From IMG/VR virus record IMGVR_UViG_3300009011_000002, positions 62,001-126,000 of that record: 64,000 bases of DNA; one strand, 5' to 3'. Both the position numbers and the translations under genes were made by a program. The DNA is from a virus. This document shows positions 26,401 through 35,500 of the stretch, piece by piece. The notes under the pieces were generated by a model, which was given only the letters and a program-made list of their open reading frames with translations, ran no database searches and was not told the origin of the DNA. Numbering within the stretch: the first letter of the stretch is position 1; each line of letters starts with the position of its first letter.

Positions 26401-27890
26401 TCTTCCAGGCTTTGCCCGTTGGCCAACTCGATGTGCTTGAACTGAGTAGCCTTCCGCATGAAGAACTGTTGTTCCGCTACGGTCAGTACCCCTTCCTTCG
26501 CACGCTCTTCCAACGCCAGCGCCACACCGCTTTCGTACGTCGGGAACGGATCCTTCGCCACCGACGTATCGGTAGTGATCTTCTCCTGTTCCAGCAATGC
26601 ATCGTCTACTTCTGCGGTCCAGTCTTCAGCTGCTTCAGAATTATCTCGAGTTCCCTCTTCTCCCGCCCCTTGAACAGATCCTCCGTCAGGTTCTTCGCTA
26701 TTATCGAAAACAGCAAGCATAGGAGCAGTAGTACGAGCAGCTGTGGCATTGTCATCCTTACCAGAAACCCGTCCTTCTTTGGTTTCCCGTTGGGATCCTT
26801 TTGCCGCGCCAGCTCCCTTCGCTCCTGTAGCCACTTGGGTATCCGCCGTGGCTTCTTCTCGGTTCTCATCCTTGGCTTCCTCGACTTCTCCCTCAGAGAG
26901 ACTACCATTTCTGGTAAGGTTCATGAGGGCAAGGTAAACACGCTTCGTGACAGCGAAACGCTTGGGGTGGCTTTCCCGGTGGCTGCCGACGTCTGGAGTT
27001 TTATCCTTGGCCAACTTCTCGAGGAAACGTTTATCGTCCAACTCATTCAGCCAGCCCTTGAGGGTGGCCAGGTTGATGATGAGGGAACGGCTGTTCGACA
27101 CAAAGATCAGATGGAGGGATTGCTCGGCCTTGGGTGTCAGCTTGCTGAACAGGCTGTACTTCCAGTCGCCAAACAGCAAGGCAATCCAGTCCAGCAACCA
27201 ATACGAACTCTCCGCCTTGTTCACCCGCACGGTCTGGTTAGACGGAACAGGCAAACCATTCTTGAAGCTCTTGACATAATGGTCAAAGTCAATCAGCAAC
27301 TCAGACCACGATGGCATGTGAAGTGGTAGGTCGATACGGAAGAACTGTTTACGCTCTTTCGATTTCGCCGCTTCTTCGTTGATGCGGTCCATCAACATCG
27401 AGTACTGGTTGTAATGCCGCTCGAAGTTAACGAACATCGTTGGACGCGGCAACCACATCTTGTTGATCAAGCCGTAGTTGTTGACCACCAACACGTTGTC
27501 TTTGTTGTAGACAGTGTTGATGTCTTTGGTCCAGTTGAAGTTGTAGTGGCTCGCGCGGTACGCCTGGATCGCCTTACGGACATCCATGGCCAACATACGA
27601 CCATTACCGATGACGGGTTCAAACTCCGTCTTAAAGTTGATGAAAACATCACCAGTGAAGTTACTGATGAAAGCTTCCGACGTGGCAGGGCCGTAGTCTT
27701 CCGTGTTCTTTGGGAAGAAGTGGATCAGGCTCGCACGGGGCAGGCTGATCTCCCCGATGCCGATGTAGTTGGGGGTGACCAGCTCTTGCCTTTTGCGTTG
27801 TACGTACCACTTGAAAAACTCGGGATATGTCGCTGCAAGGGCTTCTTCGCCTGTGACAGCTGACAAAGCGGGATTCGCTCCGTTCAGCAT
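23496..27890 (-). CDS. Virion RNA polymerase beta subunit, N-terminal and central part
   Basis: 1464 residues. The C-terminal third follows bacterial beta: ASQAVSAENY (compare MQRQAVPTL), VVMVEDQDTYEDSIAI (compare NGYNFEDSI) and VIGNQMKGTAGYIMEKPIF (compare AGRHGNKGVISKI), then the FNRM...LASNE end. It stops before the beta C-terminal clamp region, which is encoded separately at 43660-44343. Residues about 330-440 form an acidic low-complexity linker. In phiKZ relatives this packaged polymerase transcribes early genes after injection. ATG at 27890 is chosen because GGAGG lies 7 nt upstream; ATG at 27896 is too close. The stop is coupled to the endolysin start. Confidence 0.85.
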   Translation of the reverse strand: MLNGANPALSAVTGEEALAATYPEFFKWYVQRKRQELVTPNYIGIGEISLPRASLIHFFPKNTEDYGPATSEAFISNFTGDVFINFKTEFEPVIGNGRMLAMDVRKAIQAYRASHYNFNWTKDINTVYNKDNVLVVNNYGLINKMWLPRPTMFVNFERHYNQYSMLMDRINEEAAKSKERKQFFRIDLPLHMPSWSELLIDFDHYVKSFKNGLPVPSNQTVRVNKAESSYWLLDWIALLFGDWKYSLFSKLTPKAEQSLHLIFVSNSRSLIINLATLKGWLNELDDKRFLEKLAKDKTPDVGSHRESHPKRFAVTKRVYLALMNLTRNGSLSEGEVEEAKDENREEATADTQVATGAKGAGAAKGSQRETKEGRVSGKDDNATAARTTAPMLAVFDNSEEPDGGSVQGAGEEGTRDNSEAAEDWTAEVDDALLEQEKITTDTSVAKDPFPTYESGVALALEERAKEGVLTVAEQQFFMRKATQFKHIELANGQSLEEFIQVKPEEYKALKADAEIKADLPVVLDESMKRSRAKVLKQGYVDKFLHKDTVMMLLGLQNAGVAINDFKHEVVEGVEGSYDVYTIQVHPVDGDQTTHHIRMPRVGKDGTFTVDGVKSHMQLQRMELPIRKINKFKVALTSYYDRKLMVSRSLKKVDDLGAWLVKQVASRGNRSGSDITYNRGSSLSGKYDSPRVYSILASKFQWINAGGDKGVTFDFRIDKLLAEHPQFSKHTKKDDFLIGVKNDKPVTVDGYGNLYLDGVEFNTVENLLGISTAKAPTEYAVINIGGYLFPMGVVLCYYFGIDKLLQVIKATTRSVPMGNRPKLSEDEYAITFNDEYLIFNRREKLTTLIFGGMPRLNNISNFSRSNLNEKGVWVPLMGDDKVRPKQFLEMKNLFDLFIDPITKGELKKLGYSESFHYLLIDAVKLLETDWTRHEVELEEQRIVGYERFAGHMYREWVKAIRMYRNKGKGRKQKIDFNPEAVTMNIITDTSVNLVEEVNPIHQLKDQEELTFGGVGGRGEISMVKRARVQLDSYKGKISEANKDSGKVGFVTYLTSDPCIEDYRGNIAVKEKPTLTGLASVTGNLAFGMSKDDPKRGMFTSTQASQAVSAENYTPNITRTGYDSMIAHRTSELYSKVARDDGKVTEVTEDSMTVTYTDKTTDVYPLGLKIGEASGEYHRHTRVTDLKVGDKFKAGDVVGWDRQWFDRDVFCPGQVVWKAGRMIRVVMVEDQDTYEDSIAITKELAMESITPFIKKKQFLMGSKQIINWKVKIGDEVDYDSILCEVEDDHLVGGAAENSLMEDVNRLGIKQQRSNHHGKIIHIDVKYNATPEQMSDSVRKFIAHADKDRKRTASIEGSTVKSGSVSNSLNVNKPTLSPEKVLVTVYVESMDYSTTADKYVIGNQMKGTAGYIMEKPIFTLDGRKVDAKVSFKGMFNRMVLSLRDKLASNELSTQFSLKAVKVYRGIK
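26606..26869 (-). CDS. Overprinted ORF: basic single-pass membrane protein candidate
   Basis: An 87-residue ORF inside the RNA polymerase beta gene, same strand, other frame. ATG at 26869 has GAGG 9 nt upstream. The product has a basic N-terminus (RTEKKPRRIPKW, then NGKPKKDG), one strong transmembrane helix (residues about 42-58, PQLLVLLLLCLLFSIIA) and an amphipathic charged C-terminal helix (GREKRELEIILKQL). The frame it overlaps encodes the low-complexity linker of beta (residues about 341-429), where protein constraint is weakest. Nested small membrane proteins in phages can be spanins or lysis regulators, but no family was recognised. It could be chance; the combination of site, Shine-Dalgarno and topology argues otherwise. 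Confidence 0.5.
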   Translation of the reverse strand: MRTEKKPRRIPKWLQERRELARQKDPNGKPKKDGFLVRMTMPQLLVLLLLCLLFSIIAKNLTEDLFKGREKRELEIILKQLKTGPQK

Positions 27891-27892
27891 CC

Positions 27893-29509
27893 TCATTCCT
27901 CCATGCCACTGGTCATGGCTTTCAACATAAACAAGATGGGTTCGTTGACAGGGTCATACAGGAAACGACCACTGCCACTGATGTAGTACTCGCGCTTACC
28001 GAACAACTCACGCACCTGGGCCTTACTGTCTTCAGCGCACACGCTGTTACAGTTCAACTGGTCACCGTCGTGGTCGGAGTCGTAACCGGCTTCACGGGAA
28101 GGGTCCACCGACATGGCGTCGAAGTAGTCCGGGTTAGCTTGCTTGTGGGGATAGCGCATGCACACTTCCTGGACGTTCCATTCGGAGTCCATGACGTTAC
28201 GCTTAGTCGCCCCTACCACGGTCAGCAGGTTAACTTCTGCTGGCACAATGGAACCGATACCAATGATCGGGTAACGCGTTTGCTGAGCAATCTGATCCAT
28301 GATCGTGCTGTGGCACGACAGGTAGAACAGCTCCATGTACGTCATCGGTGTAACCAACCGACGGTCTTTGCCCTCAGGGAGGTCATTGATGTCATGGAGC
28401 ACACAGACGTCAGTGCCGTCGTCATACACCAGCGCCAGGTAATGGCCACTGATCATAATAGGCTTGTGACGCAAGTGGGTGTTGGAGAAGCCATTGAACA
28501 ATTTGGTCAAGCCGGTAGCCGTGGTCCACTTCTCAGCCGTGTTCGGCGAGACTTCCACGTACTCGTATTCAAACGTCTTCGGGTTAACCAAACGCGCGGA
28601 GTTGGAACCTGCGGTAAACACCGTATCCAGGTACTTCGTCAACAACGCGTTGATACACGAGTACGAGAAGTTCAACATCGCCTGGTACAGACCTACGTCG
28701 GTACTGTTCGGCGATACACCCGTCGACTCAAACAGATGCGGGCGGGAAACCTTACGGGCGGTAATAACGTTACGGGTACCGTTCGCTACACCACGGGTCG
28801 ACACACGACGCTGGAACAGACCACCCTTGCCATCCATCAGGCTGAACAGGTACTGGTCGATCTCGTTGTACGAGTTCTGCAGCCCCCACCTTACGTTGTC
28901 GTAAAGTGGATTGTCCCGATCTTCTTGACTCCCGATGGCGACGACTCGCGTGCGGAAGAGAAGCTTTCGATAATACTCGGTGAGTTCAGGCTCAACCGTC
29001 GCCCCGTTGGGCTGAAATTGGATGTCGCGAAGACCAGCTGGAGGAACGAGGACTTTAGCAGCTGACGCGATGGCTTTGAAACGCTCGACAAGTTGGACAC
29101 GTTGTTTCCTTTTGTGTGATTCGGTCATTGCCAGAATCAATTGAGGGAAATGGGACATAAAGAAACTATATCCGGTTTGCCCTTCAATGATGTTGGATTT
29201 TATGAAATCCTTGGCGTCTTTATCCCATACCGCGTATTCCGTTCCCTTGAGAATTCCAAGGTACAGGCCCTTCAGCTGAGTGATGGATTTGAAATACGAA
29301 GGGTTAAAAATTTCCAGCTTGGTATCGATGAAGGCTTCGGTCTCGTCGCGCTCTTTGCTACCGAGTTTACCGAAGATACCAACCGAGTATAACCCTTCAT
29401 CGTTGAGATTCTGGGTCATCCCTTCGAAAGCGTCTGTCGAGGTTACCTCTTTGTAGATACCCGGAATGACCTTTCGAAAGTCCAACAATGTTAGGTTAGT
29501 TGGATTCAT
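27893..29509 (-). CDS. Virion RNA polymerase beta-prime subunit, N-terminal part
   Basis: 538 residues. Near the C-terminus is YDSDHDGDQLNCN (residues about 476-488), the NADFDGD active-site motif with its three Mg-binding Asp kept. It is followed by SGSGRFLYDPVNEPILFMLKAMTSG, matching the region after the motif in cellular beta-prime (NILSPANGEPI...). The protein ends there, so the rest of beta-prime must be a separate polypeptide outside the window, as in phiKZ (gp180 plus gp80). Its stop overlaps the beta gene region, and 23 nt separate its start from the divergent giant tail gene. Confidence 0.87.
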   Translation of the reverse strand: MNPTNLTLLDFRKVIPGIYKEVTSTDAFEGMTQNLNDEGLYSVGIFGKLGSKERDETEAFIDTKLEIFNPSYFKSITQLKGLYLGILKGTEYAVWDKDAKDFIKSNIIEGQTGYSFFMSHFPQLILAMTESHKRKQRVQLVERFKAIASAAKVLVPPAGLRDIQFQPNGATVEPELTEYYRKLLFRTRVVAIGSQEDRDNPLYDNVRWGLQNSYNEIDQYLFSLMDGKGGLFQRRVSTRGVANGTRNVITARKVSRPHLFESTGVSPNSTDVGLYQAMLNFSYSCINALLTKYLDTVFTAGSNSARLVNPKTFEYEYVEVSPNTAEKWTTATGLTKLFNGFSNTHLRHKPIMISGHYLALVYDDGTDVCVLHDINDLPEGKDRRLVTPMTYMELFYLSCHSTIMDQIAQQTRYPIIGIGSIVPAEVNLLTVVGATKRNVMDSEWNVQEVCMRYPHKQANPDYFDAMSVDPSREAGYDSDHDGDQLNCNSVCAEDSKAQVRELFGKREYYISGSGRFLYDPVNEPILFMLKAMTSGMEE

Positions 29510-29532
29510 TAGTTTGCCTTTAGGAGTTTGAG

Positions 29533-32500
29533 ATGTCCGATGATTTTGACGATTGGGGCGACGACCCCTTCGGTGGTGATCTGGACTTCGACGACGATTT
29601 TGATAAACCGGCGTCCAGTAAGGGCTTCATTCGCAGTTTCGCCACAGGGTTCCTCTCCGGTCTGGTAGAGAAAACGGTGGGGGATACCGATGCCCGCATC
29701 AACACACTGAAGATGGCGCTGCCACGTACCTGGATCGGTACGTTCAGCAACCTCCGCACCTTAAACGACCGTCGTCGTGAGGTGTTGGAAGACATCAAAG
29801 CAGAAAGTTTTACCACCGTACAGGACCTGCAATATTTGGCGGGCCGTGCCGCCAAAAAGTTGTCCGGTGGAGCTACTAATAAAATCTCGGAGCAGCTTAC
29901 CCGGTTCAGTGATCACGACTTCTCTGATTGGGAAAAGCAAGACGGTTCGGTTGATGACTCCGTCAGTATGGAGGACACGTCTGACGAAGACGTAGCCAAC
30001 ATCCTCCAGAATGAAGACGCCAACTCCATGCTCGAACGCGAGACAGTGGAGTCGGTGGGTCGTCGTACCATCAGCGCAATGAACGAAGTCGGTGGTCGTC
30101 AGATCGCCGGTCTCCACCAGCTTGCGTCGGAGATGGTCCGCACCAACAACCATCTGCAAAACCTGGTCGACTACCAACGGAAGGTACAAGCCCGTAACGA
30201 CGCAATGATGCTGAACGTTACGGCACGGCATTACCTGACCAGTGCCAAGTTCTACAAGTTCATGGAAGCGAGCCAACACCGGTCGATCCAAGAACTGAAG
30301 ATGATCACCAAGTTTTCCCGGATGTCCGATTACGAGAAGACCTCCACCGGTGACGCCTTCAAACGTTCCATGCGTGAGTCGATCTTCAACACCGCCAAGA
30401 GTTCCTTTGGTGGTATCCGTGATTTCATCATGGATAAGTTCGGCAAGGACACACGGGACGGTGCAATCAGTTCGGTAGGTGAGATTGCCGGTGCACTTCG
30501 GATGGCGTCTGAGATGTCCGAAGGCATGCCGATGGATTACGGCAACATGCTGGGTAACGCAGCAGCCGGTATCTTCATCAACAACTTGCCGAAGATGATC
30601 AAGTCGGATACTGGTCAGAAGTACCTCGACAAGTTCAAGAAGCAGTTCCCGAAACAAGCGAAGTGGGCGGAAGACGCTTACATCCGTATCGAGGACTTGG
30701 GTAACGTCGCGACCTACTTCACGGGTAATGCCGAGGGTACGGTTAACACCATGGCGAAGCATTACCGCTCCGACATGATGAACGACGAACCCGAGACCTA
30801 CGAAGAGTACGTAGACAGCCTGGACGATCCAGAGAAGGCTATCTCGAAGCTGGACTGGACCCTGACCCACCATGGACGTAAGGTGGCTAACAAGGGCTTG
30901 TCGAGCGTTCTGGAGAACATGTGGAACAGCGACGGCAGTAGCTACTCGTTGACCAAGCGTTCCCTCAAGGACAGCTTCGAGCGTCACTGGTGGACCCGTC
31001 AGTCTGACCGTACCCTGAACGAGATCATCCCGGCATGGTTCTCCAAGCTGCACCTGTCGCTGGAACAGATCCGGACTGGTAGTGATACTGTCCAGGCGGA
31101 GTCTTACGACTACGTCAAGGGTAAGTTCATCAGTGAGAAGCAGAAGGTTGCCACCGCTGTTAACACGGTACTGAATCACGACCAGTTCAGCATGCAGGCC
31201 AATGCGGCGAAAGACCTGGTTACCAACATCGACGTCGACAACGCATTGAGCCCGAAGGCTAAAGAAGCACTGGCCTTCCGCTTGGCGCGGGACACCGACA
31301 AGAAGTTGGGCTTCAACCCGTACAACTACCTCCGCTTCGAAGACGACGATGAACTCGACCGCATGCCTAAAAAGGTGCAGGACGAGATCCGTAAGGTCAT
31401 GATGGCGAACTTCGGTATTACCGAAGACCACATGAAGACCTTCTTCGAGACGGGTACGAACTACGACGTAGGCAAGATGTTGAACTACATGCCTACTGAA
31501 GAAGGTCGTAAGTTGCTGGCCAACGTATTCGAGCAGGCAAACACCCTGTCCGAGTTTGTACCAGATGTCAGTAACTCGTTGGACGTGATGCGTTCTACCG
31601 GGAGTTACGATGCCCTGAAACAAGCGGGTATCATCCGGACGAACGAACACGGCCAGGAGGAGGTTTCGAATGACCTGCTGTGGAACACCTTCCGTCAGTA
31701 CATCAAAGATCCAACCCGTAAGTCGGCAGCCATGCCGAAGGACCAACCAGTCCTGCCTACCAGGCCGTGGGGAGGCCACAACGGTGGACCTGATGCATTG
31801 CCACCGGTTCCAGGCAATCCTTCTCCTAATGGCCCTGGCGGCGCTCCTGCTGCTATCCAAGTGGAAGGGATGGACAAGGTCGTTGAGTCGTTGGGTAACC
31901 TCGACCAACTGAAGCAAGTACTGGCTGGTTTCCAAGGATTCCCGTCGGCTTCTCAGCTTGACCTGACCCCGGTTTCGACTGGGTTGGAAAGTCTTAACAC
32001 CAAGATCGCGGAGATCGTTACCCTCAACGGGGTGAACAACGATCTGTTGACCAAGATCCTGGAACGCCAACCGATTGCTCCGACAGGGGGTGGGCCTACC
32101 CCTCAAGAAGAATCGACCATCCAGAAAGCCAAACGAAGCCTGATTGAAAAGATTAAAGGGTTCTCGGTGAAAGACACCTTCAACAAGGGTGTCGAGATGC
32201 TGCTGGACCACGAACCAATGATCTTGGGTGGTCTGTTGGGTGGTATGGGTATGCTGGCCTTCCACAACCCTAAAGCGGCTGCTTTGATAGGCGGCGGTGC
32301 AGCGGTTGCGTTGGCGTACGGCAAGATCCGTAACTTGGCGATGGCCCGCAATGCGGATGACTCGGAAGACCTTTACGAGGAAGGGAGTACCACACCTATC
32401 CTCGAAGCTAACAAACTGGCCAACAAGAACTACTACGACGCGACGAAAGGTTTCCTCATCGAGAGCTGGAGTCAGATCACTGGTAGTGTACGGGACGCAA

Positions 32501-35500
32501 CCAACGACACCGTGATTGGTGCACGTCGCTTGGCAGGTAAGTTGTTCACTGCCGAGAACAAGGAAGTGTTCCTGAAAGGTTTGGACAAGGTGCGGGAGTG
32601 GATGGTCAAGGCCTTCCACATGATCGATCCATTCGGTCGCATGACCCGCATGAAGGACAAGTTGGTCGGTCGCTTCAAACAGATGGACGTCTATAAGGAA
32701 GGGGATGATGAGCCTACCTTGCTCGGTAAGAGTTTTGCGGGCGGTGCTTACTACAAGCAAGTAGACGGCAACATGGTCGTGTTGAATGGGTGGGATGAAA
32801 TTGACGGACCGGTCTATGATCGAGACGGCAATATGCTGATCACTCAGGAAGACTACGACCGTGGGCTGAAAACGTCCATGGGTGTTAGCATCAACAAACT
32901 GGGCGCCCTTGGTAAGCGCTCAATGGGTCTTCTGAAACAACTGGGTCTGAAGATCAAGGAGAAGGCTGCACCTTACGCTGGGAAAGCGAAAGACGGTGTG
33001 GTCAGTGCCTTCAAAGCCGACTACTCCCCTATCATTACCTCGGTTGACCGCATTCATAACCTGCTGTTGAAACACTGGGGTTATCAATCCGAAGCGCTGC
33101 CAAAAGCAGATGCCAACGAGGAAGTGGATCAGGACGGTAACCCGAGTCAAGAGGTTCCTCCTGAGGAAGCGGCTCGTCGTGAGGAGGAGGACAAAACGCC
33201 GAAGGGTGAAGCGGGTAAAGGGTTCCTGGGTAACATCACTGATGCGGTACGCCAGTCCGTGACTAACCGGCTTAACTCTGCTGCTGACAAAGAGCAGAAG
33301 GCCAAGGACGCCAAAACCGAAGAAGCCCAAGATGCCCTCATCAACATCAGCAAGAACTTTGCTGGTATGGGTGGGAAAGAAGATAAGAAGAAGAAGACCG
33401 GATTCTTCGGTATGCTTTCGAGTATCTTCAGTGGCATGACCTCCGCGATGCTCGGTATCTCCAAGTTCATGTTTGGCCCGATGTGGGGCGCCCTGAAACT
33501 GATGGGGACCTTTGCGTCGGTGGGTATCAAGGCGCTGCCGTTCATTGCAACGGGTATCGGTGCTTTGACCAAGGGGATCTTCGCACTGCTCAGTAAAGGG
33601 GGTGGGGTTGCAGGTGACCTGCTGGGTGGTATCACCGGTAAGGGTCGTCGGGGTCAACCACCACGGACGAATAAGAGCCGGATGTTGTCTGGCGCTAAAG
33701 GTGTGGGGATTGGTCTGGCAGTACTGGGGGCTACTGATGCCCTGGCTGCTAGCGGTGCAGTGGATCCAAATGGTGTGGTAGGCAGCGTACTGGATGGTGT
33801 GGGCACTGCCGCGAACATTTACGGTGGTGTTCAACTGGCTAGTGCGGCTGCAGGCTTGGCTGGTACCAGCCTGACGGGTATTGCAACTACAGCGGCTGGT
33901 TTTGCTGCGCCGTTGCTGTTCAACCCGATCACGTTGGGCGCGTTGGCGATAGGTGCTGCGGGTTACGGGATCTACAAATTCGTGACGCGTGGTGCAGGGA
34001 AACAACTCGAGATCCGGATGGCGCAGTACGGCTGTCAGGACATCGAGAGTGAACTGGCGAAGAAGATCCTCAAAGCGGAAGAGATGTTGACGGAGTTCGT
34101 GGTGATTGGTAATGCCCGAGCGTCGATGGACCGTCGCGCCCCACTGGAAGAGGTCATCAAGCTGTTCGTTGAAGATCCAAAGAACAACAAGGAAGTAGGC
34201 TCTGTCTACACCTGGTTCAATGGTCGCTTCAAGCCAGTCTTCCTGACGTACATGGCATGCCTCGATGTGGTCAAGATGAAGTCGTTGAAAGAATACGACG
34301 AGTCGAAAGACCGCAACGTGTACAACGTGGCGAAGCAAACCCACCAAGCGCTGTCTGCTGTGATGCCTTTCCCGTATGGGGTCGTGGCAAAGGTCGATCG
34401 GGATACTCCTATCATGGGAGAGAAGGCGACGGTCATTCGGATTAACAATCTGTTGCCGGAGCTTAAGGCTTACATCGACCGCCACACCTCGAAGAAGGAT
34501 GAGATCAAACCAGTCGACACCCCAGCAAGTATTCCCGTCTTGCAACAAGAGAAGGCGAAGCTGGAAGAGGCCCTGAAGAACCCTGCCAAGAACTTCGGCT
34601 CTGGTGTGGAATCCATCAAGCGGCAGGACGAAGCCCGTAACCGGTTGGCGACGATTGATAATCAGCTTAAACAACTGAACAACAATTACAAAGCCGGTAG
34701 TGTAGTGGCGGGTGTGTTCATCAAGGACTTGCTCCCTGAAGACCGTGCGATGGACCTGATGACCGCCATTCGTGTGGCGTGCTACGGTAACGATCAGGAT
34801 GTCCCATGGCGTGTCGAAGCTGTCCTGCGGTTGGAGCGTTACTCGGAGCAGTACCTCGTGTACAACGGGGATAAGGTAACCTTCAATGGACAGATCGGTG
34901 ATTTGTTCGGGCAGTTCAAAGATGCGTTCCGCTTGGACGATGGGGATGCAGAGGACTGGTGCAAGTGGTACCGTGATCGTTTCCTGCCGGTGTTCCTCAA
35001 CTACGCGCAGACGATGATGCAGTACCGTAAGGGTCGTCCAGGTTTGGTGTGGAAGTCCCTGTCGGCCACGGCACGTTACGAAATCAGCCGAGCCCTGATC
35101 GAAACCAAGGCGGAGATCACGAAGGCATTGATCGTTCCTATTTGGAACGTGAAGGTCTCTCCGTTCAAGGAAGGCGGTCGTTCGGCGGATCGCTACGACA
35201 AAATCGACCGTATGCTGAAACTGCTGGGTGAGGCCAGCACACAGGCTAAGCTCCGTGATCCTGAGGCGGAAGCAGGTCGTACCAACAGCAGCACGTGGGC
35301 CAATGCCATCTCCCCCCACAAGACGGGCGGTGGTTACACTGAGAAGCAGTTCAACACCATGACTGCAGATCAGGCACAGAACAAACGTGATGTAGCTGCG
35401 GGTGGGATGTACGGAACGAACACAGTTCGGGGCGCTGGCACCGGGAACACCTTCGGGGGCGGTGGGGTTTACAATACCCCCGCAACTCAATACGGTTATA

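Noticed and set aside
33147-33635. 162-codon antisense ORF with hydrophobic stretches
   Set aside because: The apolar appearance follows from complementing the hydrophobic region of the giant tail protein; no ribosome binding site context.
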